A stretch of 64,000 nucleotides of DNA from JBCBDX01 sp039822005 (GCA_039822005.1 JBCBMZ010000002.1:186001-250000), one strand, 5' to 3'; positions 16,648 to 25,962 are shown, counted from the first letter of the stretch. Program-made: numbers and translations. The notes: generated by a model not told the origin, from the letters alone.

Positions 16648-16673
16648 CCCGCCCGTGATATGGCGGGTTTTTC
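16648..16673 (+). terminator. Intrinsic terminator of the OmpA/HhH unit
   Basis: CCCGCC (16648-16653) pairs with GGCGGG (16662-16667) around an 8-base loop, followed directly by TTTTTC. It lies 33 bp after the helix-hairpin-helix gene and just before the convergent hydrolase end, so it ends the plus-strand unit. There is no matching T-run for the minus strand. Confidence 0.8.
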
Positions 16674-16674
16674 T

Positions 16675-17571
16675 TTATCGGTTTTCGTCGAGGAAGACGG
16701 CCAAATGCCGCGCCACCTCCGGCCGGTGCAGCATTGGGGCATGGCCTTGGCCTTCAGCGGTTACCACTTGTATTTGGGGATGAACAGAACCCATGTCAGC
16801 CACGCTTTGACTGGTAAGCAGGGACGAGTTTTCCCCATGGATAACCATGGTTGGGACTTGCCTTAGGCTGATCCATTGCGGCCACATGGTGGGTATCGGT
16901 TGGTCCAGATCATAACTGTTCATCGTTTTGCTCAGCGCAGGGTCATAGTCAGCGCGCCATTGGCCGTTGATCTTTCGGTACCGGGCGTGTGTCTCATAGA
17001 CCCAGTCTTTTTCGTCAAGCGCGGTGAAAGCCTTTGACATCACTGATTTTTGCAACGCAACAGCATCAGGAAAGCTGCGTGGTTTTACTTGTTTTTGCAG
17101 ATAAAGTTTGATCTGAGCCAGTCCGGTCCCTTCGATAACAGGGCCGACATCATTGATAACGGCGGCCTTGATCGCGCCCGGCCGCGCAGCACCCAAGAGC
17201 ATCGTCAAAAGGCCGCCGCGCGACGTGCCCACAAAGATGCAATGCTCCAGACCAAGCGCCGTCAACGCATTGATCACGTCACCCAGTTCGGTAAAGAGGT
17301 TGTAGTCTTTCCAATCACTGGCGTATTCAGAAAGCCCGCGCCCGCGCGAATCGAGCGCATAAACCGTCCGTTTTACCTTGGCTTTACTGTTCAAATAGGC
17401 CGCGAGCCCCGCGAAATCGCGGCTGTTTCTCGTCAGTCCGGGCAGGCAAAAAACAGGCGTACTCTGGCCGTCTTGGTCCGTATCCCAAACGCGCACATGC
17501 AGCTTTAAGCCATCTGATGCCGAAAACCAGCGGCTGCGTCCCCAGTCCAGAGCGCTCTCAATGTCGTTCAT
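16675..17571 (-). CDS. Alpha/beta hydrolase
   Basis: This 298-residue alpha/beta-hydrolase-fold enzyme shows the oxyanion region FCLPGLTRN near residue 41, the nucleophile elbow GTSRGG with Ser117, an acid region near VIHGENS and the catalytic His in GQGHAPML near residue 280. No signal peptide, so cytoplasmic. It may hydrolyse an ester or similar bond; the substrate is not predictable. It is convergent with the OmpA/HhH unit and lies 60 bp downstream of the transglycosylase gene on the same strand. Confidence 0.85.
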   Translation of the reverse strand: MNDIESALDWGRSRWFSASDGLKLHVRVWDTDQDGQSTPVFCLPGLTRNSRDFAGLAAYLNSKAKVKRTVYALDSRGRGLSEYASDWKDYNLFTELGDVINALTALGLEHCIFVGTSRGGLLTMLLGAARPGAIKAAVINDVGPVIEGTGLAQIKLYLQKQVKPRSFPDAVALQKSVMSKAFTALDEKDWVYETHARYRKINGQWRADYDPALSKTMNSYDLDQPIPTMWPQWISLRQVPTMVIHGENSSLLTSQSVADMGSVHPQIQVVTAEGQGHAPMLHRPEVARHLAVFLDENR

Positions 17572-17631
17572 TACGGTTAAAATCCTCTACGCGGGGCGCT
17601 TCTCTAAAACTGGGCTACCCTTTGAAGCCGA

Positions 17632-19671
17632 CTAAAATGTCGGGTAACCGCGCACCAAAATATCTTCAAGAGAACCGGCGAGCCCATATTCACTTCGATA
17701 GACGGCGTAGTTCTCCAATACCCTAAAAACATAGTTTCGCGTCTCAGGAAAAGGGATTTGTTCTATCCAATCGATCGTTTCTTCCAGGTTCAACCCAACC
17801 GGCGTCCCGAAACGCGCCACCCAATCGCGCGCGCGGCGCGGCCCGGCATTGTAAGCGATCAATGCCAGAACATAGGAACCGTCGAACTGTTCCAATTGTC
17901 GCTTTGCGTATGAAAGCCCCAGCCTTGCATTATAATCGGCTTGACTGGTCAATAGCGTCGTCTGGTACGCAAGGCCAAGGCGCTCAGCTTCGGCCTGCGC
18001 CGTGGATGGAAGCAACTGCATCAATCCCAGCGCCTCGGCGCCGGACTTGGCGTCAAGGCGGAACTCGCTTTCCTGACGCGCGATTGCATGGGCGAGCGCA
18101 AGGCTTTGCATGTCGTCAAGGCTGCCATCGGGAATGATACCGGTCGGATAAAGCGCTTCTTTCGAATAGTGGCCCACACGATGCGCCGCCTTGGCCAGGC
18201 GCACGCCCTCAAATGGAAAGCCATTGGCGTTGAGCCAAACCGCTGCGTCTGTGGCGAATTCCAGCGCGTTTTCATCACTGGACAAGGTAATCGAGAAGTC
18301 GCGCATCGTGCTGATATCATCTTGCTCATAGCAAATACGGAGCATGTCGACGAAGGCTTTTGAAAGCTCATCGGCTTGCTCGGATGGTTCAGTTGATGTG
18401 CGCTCAAGGCCCATTGCATCGGTTTTCGCACCCGCCAATAGACCGTAGAACGTTGTCGGGTGCCCGGCTGCGCGCTGATATGCTTCATTCGCGCCCGGCC
18501 CATTGCCTTGATCTTCGAGCGCGCGCCCCAGCCAATAGGCGCCCCGAGCGGTGGAAATGGGGGTTTGTGCGATCCGCAATATCGCGTCGAAATGTTCGGC
18601 TGCGCGCGCTGCCTCATCCAGTTGCATCGCATACCAGCCGGCATGGAAGCGCGATTCAATTTGCACAGCCGGTGACCCGCCGCGGTGCGCAGAGGCAACC
18701 TCATACGCTTCTTTCAAGCGCCCTGTTTCCCGCAATGAGCGTGAAACGATGCGCCGTTCCGTCCACCAAGCATCGGGGTTGATCGTCAAAGCCAAATCCG
18801 TGGACACGTTAGACAGCGCAGTGACGGCTTGTTGGTACAGGCCGTTTCGACGAAGCGCTTCCACTTCGATGAACTTGAATGCAGTGGTCAGGCGATGGCT
18901 ATCAGGCACGTTTTCAAGCATGGTCAAGGCACTACGTTGGCCGCGTATAAGCGATGCCCAAGCATCATGCAGTGGCAACATATTGGCTGCTTCTGCAAGC
19001 CGGGAACCCGAGCGGATACGGTCCCTGCTCATCATGTTGAAATACCGTCGGGCGTGATCTTCCTCAGTCAGGTAAGCACCGAACTCATTGAGAACGAGTT
19101 TTTCTTCGCGTGCGCTCAATCCTTCGTCGATCCATACCAGCAACAAAAATTCGCGTGCCGCCTCCAGGTTGCCTTGAGCCAGATAATCGCGCGCGCCCCC
19201 AACGGCGATGGAAAATGCGCTCGATGATCGTCCTGAAAGATGTTTGGCGATTTTGCTTATGCCCAAAAGGCCGGTGGTGCGTGCTTCATTCTCAAGGGTC
19301 GCAAGGGCTCGGTCGCCTGGCCAACCTTCCAAAATTGACCTGGCCGATCTGAGTTCGCTACGCTTCATCGCACCCGAGTGGGCAAAGGCCCACAAGGCCG
19401 CTTTGTATTCAATCGTGTTGTCTTCAAAGCGCGACAGAACCTGGCGCACGGCTTCGTAGTCCGCCTGCCTGAGGGCATCAAATGCTCCAGCGACGAGCGC
19501 ATTTTCCGGCTCTTGCAACCGCTCTTCCAACTGTAGCGGTGCCGTATCCAGATCTCGCGTTACGGGCGCCACACCGTCAATGAAAGTAGAAGGCGGCAGG
19601 TCAACAATTCGCGTTGTCGCCAACGCCAAGGCGAAACCGATTCCCACAATAAACAGCAGTCTCAAGTACAA
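17632..19671 (-). CDS. Soluble lytic murein transglycosylase (Slt type)
   Basis: This 679-residue periplasmic enzyme cleaves the MurNAc-GlcNAc bond of peptidoglycan with formation of 1,6-anhydroMurNAc. A hydrophobic N-terminus (LLFIVGIGFALALA) is followed by about 450 residues of helical superhelix, then a C-terminal SLT domain. That domain has the catalytic Glu in AIARQESEF, the GLMQLLPSTA motif and LIAYNAGP. The apparent start is TTG at 19671, which retains the signal; no nearby ATG does so. It is divergent from dapA. Confidence 0.88.
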   Translation of the reverse strand: MYLRLLFIVGIGFALALATTRIVDLPPSTFIDGVAPVTRDLDTAPLQLEERLQEPENALVAGAFDALRQADYEAVRQVLSRFEDNTIEYKAALWAFAHSGAMKRSELRSARSILEGWPGDRALATLENEARTTGLLGISKIAKHLSGRSSSAFSIAVGGARDYLAQGNLEAAREFLLLVWIDEGLSAREEKLVLNEFGAYLTEEDHARRYFNMMSRDRIRSGSRLAEAANMLPLHDAWASLIRGQRSALTMLENVPDSHRLTTAFKFIEVEALRRNGLYQQAVTALSNVSTDLALTINPDAWWTERRIVSRSLRETGRLKEAYEVASAHRGGSPAVQIESRFHAGWYAMQLDEAARAAEHFDAILRIAQTPISTARGAYWLGRALEDQGNGPGANEAYQRAAGHPTTFYGLLAGAKTDAMGLERTSTEPSEQADELSKAFVDMLRICYEQDDISTMRDFSITLSSDENALEFATDAAVWLNANGFPFEGVRLAKAAHRVGHYSKEALYPTGIIPDGSLDDMQSLALAHAIARQESEFRLDAKSGAEALGLMQLLPSTAQAEAERLGLAYQTTLLTSQADYNARLGLSYAKRQLEQFDGSYVLALIAYNAGPRRARDWVARFGTPVGLNLEETIDWIEQIPFPETRNYVFRVLENYAVYRSEYGLAGSLEDILVRGYPTF

Positions 19672-19814
19672 CGCGCTTCTCCGACGCCAAACTGTCTCTG
19701 ATTAGTGGCATCAATAAGACGGAATGTGGCGGACATCTCTAAATTGTGCGTGAACTTGCCACTTGCTAGCCAGCGTGTCTGGCAATAGTGTCCGGCGACG
19801 GTTTTTGGGCCGTG

Positions 19815-19842
19815 GCGCGCTTTGCTGGCGCGCATTTTTTTT
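19815..19842 (+). promoter_or_regulatory. Terminator-like hairpin in the dapA leader
   Basis: GCGCGC (19815-19820) pairs with GCGCGC (19828-19833) around TTTGCTG, followed by A and eight T. It ends immediately before the Shine-Dalgarno site (GAGGAGAG) of dapA. A second inverted repeat, TTGCCA/TGGCAA (19756-19761 and 19780-19785), lies upstream. The arrangement suggests attenuation of dapA, though it could end a short upstream transcript. No known riboswitch is recognised. Confidence 0.5.
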
Positions 19843-19856
19843 CGAGGAGAGAGGCA

Positions 19857-20753
19857 ATGGCCGACCTGTCAGCTTTTCGCGGTTCCATGACCGCACTTGT
19901 CACACCGTTTGATGCAACCGGTGCGTTTGACGAGGCAGCGTTCCGAAAGCTTGTTGATTATCAGGTCGAAAACGGGACCAAAGGGCTTATTCCCGTCGGC
20001 ACGACCGGTGAGAGCCCGACCTTAAGCCATGATGAGCACAAGCGCGTTGTCGAGGTTTGTGTGGAGCAAAATTCGGACCGCGCCGTTGTGATCGCAGGTG
20101 CTGGGTCAAACAACACAGCTGAAGCCGTCGATTTGGCCCGCCACGCCGAAGGTGCCGGTGCCGACGCGGTTCTTGTGGTGACACCATACTACAATAAACC
20201 TAACCAGCGCGGCCTTTACGCCCATTTTGCCGCTGTCGCGCAAGTGATTGATATTCCGATCATTATTTACAATATCCCACCGCGCTCCGTCATAGACATG
20301 ACAACGGAGACCATGGGGCGCCTTGCCCATGATTTCCCCAATATTGTCGGTGTTAAGGATGCAACTGCCAAGCTCGACCGCGTGGCCGAAACACGCTTGG
20401 CGTGTCCTTCCCCATTCGTTCAATTATCCGGCGAAGATGCAACGGCGGTCGGCTTTAACGCGATGGGCGGGCAGGGGTGTATTTCTGTGACCGCCAATAT
20501 TGCGCCCCAGCTGTGTGCCGAAATGCAGGAAGCCACGCTGGCCGATGATTATGCCACGGCACTGACACTGCAAGATCGCTTGATGCCGTTGCACCAGGCT
20601 GTCTTTACCGAAGCCGGTGTGGCCGGTGCAAAGTATGGCCTTTGGCGAATGGGTCATATGCAAAACCATCTGCGTTCCCCCATGACTGTTGTTTCAGATG
20701 AAACAGCGCAGCTTATGGATGACGCCATGCGCCATGCGGGCCTCTTGAATTAA
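19857..20753 (+). CDS. dapA: 4-Hydroxy-tetrahydrodipicolinate synthase
   Basis: This 298-residue cytoplasmic enzyme condenses pyruvate with aspartate semialdehyde, the first committed step to diaminopimelate and lysine. Schiff-base Lys167 lies in VGVKDAT. The GTTGESPTL loop carries Thr49/Thr50, Tyr112 is in TPYYNKPNQRG and Tyr138 is in IYNIPPR. GGAGAGAGG precedes the ATG at 19857. An upstream in-frame ATG at 19788 would start before the leader hairpin and is unlikely. smpB follows at 27 bp. Confidence 0.97.
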   Translation: MADLSAFRGSMTALVTPFDATGAFDEAAFRKLVDYQVENGTKGLIPVGTTGESPTLSHDEHKRVVEVCVEQNSDRAVVIAGAGSNNTAEAVDLARHAEGAGADAVLVVTPYYNKPNQRGLYAHFAAVAQVIDIPIIIYNIPPRSVIDMTTETMGRLAHDFPNIVGVKDATAKLDRVAETRLACPSPFVQLSGEDATAVGFNAMGGQGCISVTANIAPQLCAEMQEATLADDYATALTLQDRLMPLHQAVFTEAGVAGAKYGLWRMGHMQNHLRSPMTVVSDETAQLMDDAMRHAGLLN

Positions 20754-20780
20754 TCGGGCTATCAAGCCACTTGCGAGCCA

Positions 20781-21263
20781 ATGGGACAATCAAATAAAAA
20801 AGCCGACCCAAACCGCAAGCTTGTAGCTGACAACCGCAAAGCAAGGTTCAACTATGAGATCCTCGACACCGTTGAGGCGGGCCTCATGTTGCATGGCACC
20901 GAAGTTAAATCACTACGCAATGGCGAGGCCAATATTGCGGAGAGCTATGCCTCTTACGAAGATGATGAGATGTGGCTCATCAATTCCTACATTCCCGAAT
21001 ATCTGGAGGCGAACCGGTTCAACCATGAGCCGCGCCGTCGGCGCAAACTGCTTCTCAACAAGCGTGAGATTGTCAAGCTGGTCAACGCAACGGACCGCGA
21101 TGGCATGACGATTGTGCCGCTGAAACTTTATTTCAATGATCGGGGGCGGGCAAAACTCGAATTGGCGGTCGCCCGCGGCAAAAAGAACTATGACAAACGC
21201 GAAACCGAGAAAAAACGCGACTGGCAGCGCGATAAGGCACGCCTGTTGCGCGAACGCGGTTAG
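20781..21263 (+). CDS. smpB: SsrA-binding protein SmpB
   Basis: This 160-residue tmRNA partner is needed for trans-translation rescue of stalled ribosomes. Family features are NRKARFNYEILDTVEAGLMLHGTEVKSLR at the N-terminus (OB fold), LINSYIPEY in the middle and the basic C-terminal tail (KKNYDKRETEKKRDWQRDKARLLRER) that enters the ribosomal channel. It lies 27 bp after dapA, a common alphaproteobacterial arrangement, and converges with the uracil-DNA glycosylase gene with a 4-bp overlap. Confidence 0.97.
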   Translation: MGQSNKKADPNRKLVADNRKARFNYEILDTVEAGLMLHGTEVKSLRNGEANIAESYASYEDDEMWLINSYIPEYLEANRFNHEPRRRRKLLLNKREIVKLVNATDRDGMTIVPLKLYFNDRGRAKLELAVARGKKNYDKRETEKKRDWQRDKARLLRERG

Positions 21264-21901
21264 CGAAAAGCGTCGCACAGCATCTCGTTTGTCAAACGCC
21301 CCGTGTTCATATTGTAGCGGGAGCAATGATAGCTGGAAACAAGCTCGATGCCATTGATCTCACTGCGTGCATTGTGTGCAAAAGGGTGGTCGGCAATACG
21401 CGCACCCAGGGTGCGAACAGTCGCATCATGGGCAATTTTGCCAAGCGTAATGATCCGCCCCAATTGTTGAAAGCGCACGATGGTGCGACCGAGAAAGCGC
21501 TCGGCGCAGGTCGTCACTTCCGGCCCGGTAGGCCTGTTTTCGGGTGGCACGCACCGCACGGCATTGGTAATCGCGCAGCCGACAAGTTGCATGGAGGTCG
21601 TAGGATCTGGCGAAAACTCTCCCATCGCCAGACCGTTTGCCTTCAATGCTTCAAACAGGGTATCGCCTGCGGAATCGCCAGTGAAGGGAACGCCGGTACG
21701 ATTGGCTCCTTTCAGGCCGGGGGCAAGCCCTATGATCAGGGTGTGGACGGTATGCTCACCGGCCAAGGGCACCCAGGTGGGAACGGGCGCGTTGAACCAA
21801 TTGGGTTGCGTTTTTCTTTGCGATTGAACATATCTTGCGAGCCGCTTGCATCCACGGCAATTGGGTTTTGGATCGCAGCTGGCATGTGCCTCAAGGCGCA
21901 C
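21260..21901 (-). CDS. Uracil-DNA glycosylase, family 5 (UDGb) type
   Basis: This 213-residue DNA-repair enzyme removes uracil or other deaminated bases. The first active-site motif is IGLAPGLKGANRTGVPFTGD, typical of family 5, and the second is SSYHCSRYNMNTG. Cysteines near residues 9-18 and around 117-132 should bind a 4Fe-4S cluster. The start is a GTG that overlaps the upstream stop (TAGTG), so translation is probably coupled to the NYN gene. Family assignment is firm; the precise base preference is not. Confidence 0.85.
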   Translation of the reverse strand: MRLEAHASCDPKPNCRGCKRLARYVQSQRKTQPNWFNAPVPTWVPLAGEHTVHTLIIGLAPGLKGANRTGVPFTGDSAGDTLFEALKANGLAMGEFSPDPTTSMQLVGCAITNAVRCVPPENRPTGPEVTTCAERFLGRTIVRFQQLGRIITLGKIAHDATVRTLGARIADHPFAHNARSEINGIELVSSYHCSRYNMNTGRLTNEMLCDAFR

Positions 21902-22485
21902 TAATCGTCGCCATACTCGTCATCATCATGATGCGCTCGCCTCGGTGCCGGCCTTTCGGATGGGGCACGTCCGATCTCACCGCGCAACTTGGTCAGTTCA
22001 ATAAAGTGATCGGCCTGACGACGAAGATCATCTGCAATCATCGGCGGGCTTGTTTCCATTGATGAAACCACTGACACTTTGCGCCCTTTGCGTTGCAGCG
22101 CTGCGACAAGCGATTTGAAGTCGCCATCACCGGAAAACAGGATGGCGTGGTCAATGGTCTCGATGAGCTCCATGGCGTCAATGGCCAGCTCGATATCCAT
22201 ATTGCCCTTGATCTTCTTGCGACCCATCGGGTCGGTAAATTCTTTGGCGGCCTTGGTAATGACGGTATAGCCATTATAGTCCAACCAATCGATTAGCGGG
22301 CGAATGGACGAAAACTCCTGATCCTCCACCAGCGCGGTGTAGTAGTAAGCGCGAAGCAGGTAGCCTTGATCCTGAAAGTAGGTAAGCAGCTTGCGATAAT
22401 CGATGTCGAAATTGAGCGACCGCGCGGCGGCGTAAAGATTGGCACCATCGATGAACAGGGCAATGCGTTCGCGTTTGTCGAACAT
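21901..22485 (-). CDS. NYN domain protein (LabA/DUF88 family)
   Basis: This 194-residue PIN-like nuclease-fold protein has conserved acidic positions: Asp13 in LFIDGANLYAAA, Asp residues in GNMDIELAIDAMEL and the SGDGDF motif near residue 121. Family members are metal-dependent RNases, and LabA relatives also act in regulation. The C-terminal tail is Arg/Pro/Asp-rich (PAPRRAHHDDDE). It is divergent from rpoZ and coupled to the downstream glycosylase. Substrate unknown. Confidence 0.85.
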   Translation of the reverse strand: MFDKRERIALFIDGANLYAAARSLNFDIDYRKLLTYFQDQGYLLRAYYYTALVEDQEFSSIRPLIDWLDYNGYTVITKAAKEFTDPMGRKKIKGNMDIELAIDAMELIETIDHAILFSGDGDFKSLVAALQRKGRKVSVVSSMETSPPMIADDLRRQADHFIELTKLRGEIGRAPSERPAPRRAHHDDDEYGDD

Positions 22486-22643
22486 GAAATATCCATTTTC
22501 AAAAAATAATTGACTACACCGGAAACCTTAGCGAATGTTGCCAACAGCGCCAAACAAAATTGATCAGGCAATTTCTTGCCATCGCCGTGATGCGGTGATA
22601 GATCAACAAAACTCCAGACAACAAGGCCTGTAAAGGAACGCAT

Positions 22644-23024
22644 ATGGCACGCGTCACCGTAGAAGATTGCATTGATAAAGTAGATAATCGGTTTGACCTT
22701 GTCCTTCTGGCTGCGCACCGGGCACGCCAGGTATCACAAGGTTCCGCGATCACTGTTGATCGCGATAATGACAAGAACCCGGTTGTTGCACTTCGCGAGA
22801 TTGCCGATGAAACCTTGTCACCTGGCGATCTTCAGGAGGACCTGATCCACTCACTGCAAAAACATGTTGAGGTGGACGAGCCTGAAGCTGACATCCCAGA
22901 CATGGCCGACACGGCTGAGACTGAAGTTGGAGAGCCGGCTCAGATTACTTTCGGTTCCATGTCCGAGGATGAGTTGCTTGCCGGCATCGAAGGACTTGTT
23001 CCACCGGACAAAAACGACGATTGA
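22644..23024 (+). CDS. rpoZ: RNA polymerase omega subunit
   Basis: This 126-residue protein assists assembly of RNA polymerase and takes part in ppGpp binding. The N-terminus shows the family pattern MARVTVEDCIDKVDNRFDLV and VVALREIADETL. The C-terminus is an acidic extension common in alphaproteobacteria. An AAAGGA site precedes the ATG. It has its own terminator before rel. Confidence 0.96.
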   Translation: MARVTVEDCIDKVDNRFDLVLLAAHRARQVSQGSAITVDRDNDKNPVVALREIADETLSPGDLQEDLIHSLQKHVEVDEPEADIPDMADTAETEVGEPAQITFGSMSEDELLAGIEGLVPPDKNDD

Positions 23025-23076
23025 TTTCAAAGCCCGATTGACGCTTTCCATCAGAACTTTGAATATGTTTGACTGG

Positions 23077-23109
23077 CGCGTGCTGCGGAAATCGCGGCGC
23101 GCGTTTTTT
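23077..23109 (+). terminator. Intrinsic terminator after rpoZ
   Basis: CGCGTGCTGC (23077-23086) pairs with GCGGCGCGCG (23094-23103), a 10-bp stem with two G-U pairs and loop GGAAATC, followed by six T. It ends 20 bp before the rel start, so it may separate rpoZ expression from rel or act as a partial terminator in a shared transcript. Confidence 0.75.
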
Positions 23110-23129
23110 CATTTGGGGAATGAGACAAT

Positions 23130-25367
23130 ATGATGCGTCAGATGGACCTGATCGAAAGGGTCCAGCGCTACAAACCTGATGCCGACGAGGACCTGCTGAA
23201 CAGGGCCTACGTCTATGCCATGCAAAAACATGGCGACCAGACACGCGCCTCAGGTGATCCCTACTTCTCCCACCCGTTGGAAGTGGCGGCCATCCTGACG
23301 GATATGCATCTGGATGAGCGCACCATCGCTGTGGCGCTCCTGCATGATACGATTGAAGACACCAGTGCCACACGCAAAGAAATCGAAGACCTTTTTGGGT
23401 CCGACACAGCCAGCTTGGTGGAAGGGCTGACCAAGCTGAAAAAGCTCGATCTCGTTTCAAAAAAAGCGGTTCAGGCAGAAAACCTGCGCAAGCTTTTGCT
23501 GGCCATTTCCGACGATGTGCGCGTGCTTCTCGTCAAGCTGGCGGACCGGTTGCACAATATGCGAACACTCGAGCATATGCGGCCGGACAAGCAGGCTCGG
23601 ATTGCGCAGGAAACACTTGATATTTATGCGCCTTTGGCCGGCCGCATGGGTATTCAGGATATTCGTGACGAGCTGGAAAATCTGTCGTTCAAATATGTCA
23701 ATCCGGAAGGCTATGCACTCGTTACAAAGCGTTTGAAAGAGGTTGCTGAAACCAATGCGGGCCTTGCGGAAGATGTCACAAGCACCTTGCGTGGTCTGCT
23801 GGCTGATAATGGTATCCATACGCGCGTAACCAGCAGAACCAAACGGCCTTATTCGGTCTTCCGCAAAATGGAAGCCAAGGGCTTGGCCTTTGAACAATTG
23901 TCAGACATCTACGCATTCCGCGTTTTGGTCGATACGGTTGATGAGTGTTACCGCGCGCTGGGAATTGTCCATTGCAAATGGAAAATGGTTCCTGGACGTT
24001 TCAAAGACTATATCTCAATCCCGAAACAAAATGACTATCAGTCGATCCACACGACGATTGTCGGTCCGTCAAAGCAACGGGTGGAGCTACAAATCCGCAG
24101 CCATGTAATGCATGAGATCGCTGAGTTCGGTGTTGCCGCCCATGCCATTTACAAAGATGCGGGCACCTCATCGAAGGCCGCTTTCAAGGATACCAGTGCT
24201 TATGCCTGGCTGCGCCACACGATTGAGGCATTGACCGAAGGCGATGTGGGTGAGGAATTTCTTGAGCACACCAAACTCGAACTTTTTCAGGATCAGGTCT
24301 TTTGCTTCACGCCCAAGGGTCGCCTGATCGCATTGCCCAAAGGCGCGATCCCGGTCGACTTTGCCTATGCGGTCCATACGGCAATTGGCAATTCGTGCAT
24401 TGGTGCAAAGATCAACGGGCGCACCGTCCCGCTAGTCACACGGCTGGAAAATGGGGACGAGGTGGAAATCGTCACCGACCAGAACGCCGAGCCCCCAGCC
24501 GCATGGGAAACGCTTGTGGCTACCGGCAAGGCACGTGCAGCAATCCGCCGGGCGACACGTGCAGCCGTGCGTCGTCAATATGCGGGCCTTGGCCACCGAA
24601 TACTGGAGCGCGCCTTTGAACGCGCTGGCAAGCCTTTCTCCCGTGACCTGTTGGCCAAGGGCGTCCAGCGTTTGGCAATGAGCGACGTTGATGATGCACT
24701 GGCGGCCGTTGGGCGCGGGGAAGTTCCGCCAATCAACGTTATCAAGGCCGTTCATCCTGAGCTCGAAAAAGAACAAAAACTGGCTGAAAGCCAGCTTCAA
24801 GCGCTCGATGAAGGTTGGTTCCACGTTTCTTCGGGCCACGGGTTGATGTTTCGTTTTCCGGAAGATGCGATGGTGCCCGCCGATGGAGGGCAAGATCGTG
24901 AGGCGTTGGCCGAGCAAAGAACGGCGCCCATGCTATCGCGTGCCGGACAGCTTGAGGTGAAGTTTACCTCCTCCGGCGCGGTGCCGGGGGATCGTATTGT
25001 CGGCATCGCAACGCCGGGCGAAGGTATTACCATTTACCCGATCCATGCCAACGCGCTGGCCAATTTTGATCATGAACCCGAGCGTTGGATCGATGTGCGT
25101 TGGGATATCAATCCCAAGGAGCGTTCGCGCTTCCCGGCCCAAATTGTTGCAACAGCGCTTAACGAACCCGGCTCGCTGGCTATTATCGCAAAAATCATCG
25201 CGGCTCATGATGCCAATATTCACACGCTCTCGATGGTCCAAACGGCACCGGATTTCACAGAAATGATTTTCGATCTGGAAGTATGGGACTTGAAGCATTT
25301 GTCACGTCTGTTGCAGGAGTTACGCGACAGCGAAGCGGTGAGTTCTGTTGAGCGCGTGACTAATTAA
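23130..25367 (+). CDS. rel: Bifunctional (p)ppGpp synthetase/hydrolase (Rel/SpoT)
   Basis: This 745-residue stringent-response enzyme makes and degrades (p)ppGpp. Domains in order: HD hydrolase (about 25-180, with HPLEVAAIL and the catalytic LLHDTIEDT), nucleotidyl transferase synthetase (about 230-345, with YSVFRKMEAKG, DIYAFRVLV and KDYISIPKQNDYQSIHT), TGS (about 390-450, with FCFTPKGRLIALPKGA), helical/zinc-finger-like region and a C-terminal ACT domain. Both catalytic halves look intact, as is usual in alphaproteobacteria, which have a single long Rsh. GGGGAATGAG precedes the ATG. Confidence 0.96.
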   Translation: MMRQMDLIERVQRYKPDADEDLLNRAYVYAMQKHGDQTRASGDPYFSHPLEVAAILTDMHLDERTIAVALLHDTIEDTSATRKEIEDLFGSDTASLVEGLTKLKKLDLVSKKAVQAENLRKLLLAISDDVRVLLVKLADRLHNMRTLEHMRPDKQARIAQETLDIYAPLAGRMGIQDIRDELENLSFKYVNPEGYALVTKRLKEVAETNAGLAEDVTSTLRGLLADNGIHTRVTSRTKRPYSVFRKMEAKGLAFEQLSDIYAFRVLVDTVDECYRALGIVHCKWKMVPGRFKDYISIPKQNDYQSIHTTIVGPSKQRVELQIRSHVMHEIAEFGVAAHAIYKDAGTSSKAAFKDTSAYAWLRHTIEALTEGDVGEEFLEHTKLELFQDQVFCFTPKGRLIALPKGAIPVDFAYAVHTAIGNSCIGAKINGRTVPLVTRLENGDEVEIVTDQNAEPPAAWETLVATGKARAAIRRATRAAVRRQYAGLGHRILERAFERAGKPFSRDLLAKGVQRLAMSDVDDALAAVGRGEVPPINVIKAVHPELEKEQKLAESQLQALDEGWFHVSSGHGLMFRFPEDAMVPADGGQDREALAEQRTAPMLSRAGQLEVKFTSSGAVPGDRIVGIATPGEGITIYPIHANALANFDHEPERWIDVRWDINPKERSRFPAQIVATALNEPGSLAIIAKIIAAHDANIHTLSMVQTAPDFTEMIFDLEVWDLKHLSRLLQELRDSEAVSSVERVTN

Positions 25368-25386
25368 CCAAGAGATGGGGCAGCCA

Positions 25387-25962
25387 ATGAAAACAGAAGA
25401 TGTGCTCGACATTTTTCGCCAGTGCGGGGCCATGCTTGAAGGCCACTTTATCCTCACATCCGGCTTGCGAAGTCCTGTGTTTCTGCAAAAGGCACGTGTT
25501 TTCATGCATGCTGATAAAACGGAAATACTATGCAAGGCGTTAGCCTCACGGATTCAGGAGGTCGCCGGCTCAATTGACTATGTGGTCGGACCCGCCATTG
25601 GCGGTTTAATTCCGGCCTATGAAACATCGCGTCACTTGAACCTGCCTGCCATTTGGGTTGAGCGCGAAAATGGCATCTTCAAGCTGCGCCGGTTCGAGAT
25701 CGAGCCGGGCGCCAAGGTGATGATTGTTGAAGATATTGTTACCACCGGCCTTTCAATCCGCGAGACGGTAACCTGCATGCGCGAATTGGGTGCCGACGTG
25801 GTGGGTGCCGCCTGTATCGTTGACCGTTCTGCTGGCAAAGCTGATGTTGGCGTGCCCCTCATTGCGCTGGCAGAATATGAGGTGCCGGCCTATCCGGCCG
25901 ACCAACTACCGTCAGAATTGGCGGCCATACCGGCGGTTAAACCTGGTAGCCGCACTATTTAA
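25387..25962 (+). CDS. pyrE: Orotate phosphoribosyltransferase
   Basis: This 191-residue pyrimidine-synthesis enzyme adds phosphoribose from PRPP to orotate. The PRPP motif is VMIVEDIVTTGLS (about 117-129), with HFILTSGLRSP near the N-terminus and GPAIGGLIPAYE in the middle. The ATG at 25387 follows GAGATGGGG; the ATG at 25375, which adds four residues, is possible. It lies 19 bp after rel, a conserved rhizobial order. Confidence 0.95.
   Translation: MKTEDVLDIFRQCGAMLEGHFILTSGLRSPVFLQKARVFMHADKTEILCKALASRIQEVAGSIDYVVGPAIGGLIPAYETSRHLNLPAIWVERENGIFKLRRFEIEPGAKVMIVEDIVTTGLSIRETVTCMRELGADVVGAACIVDRSAGKADVGVPLIALAEYEVPAYPADQLPSELAAIPAVKPGSRTI

Noticed and set aside
22510..22538. Possible -35 TTGACT ahead of rpoZ
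   Set aside because: The matching -10 (GAATGT at 17-bp spacing) is too weak to call a promoter.
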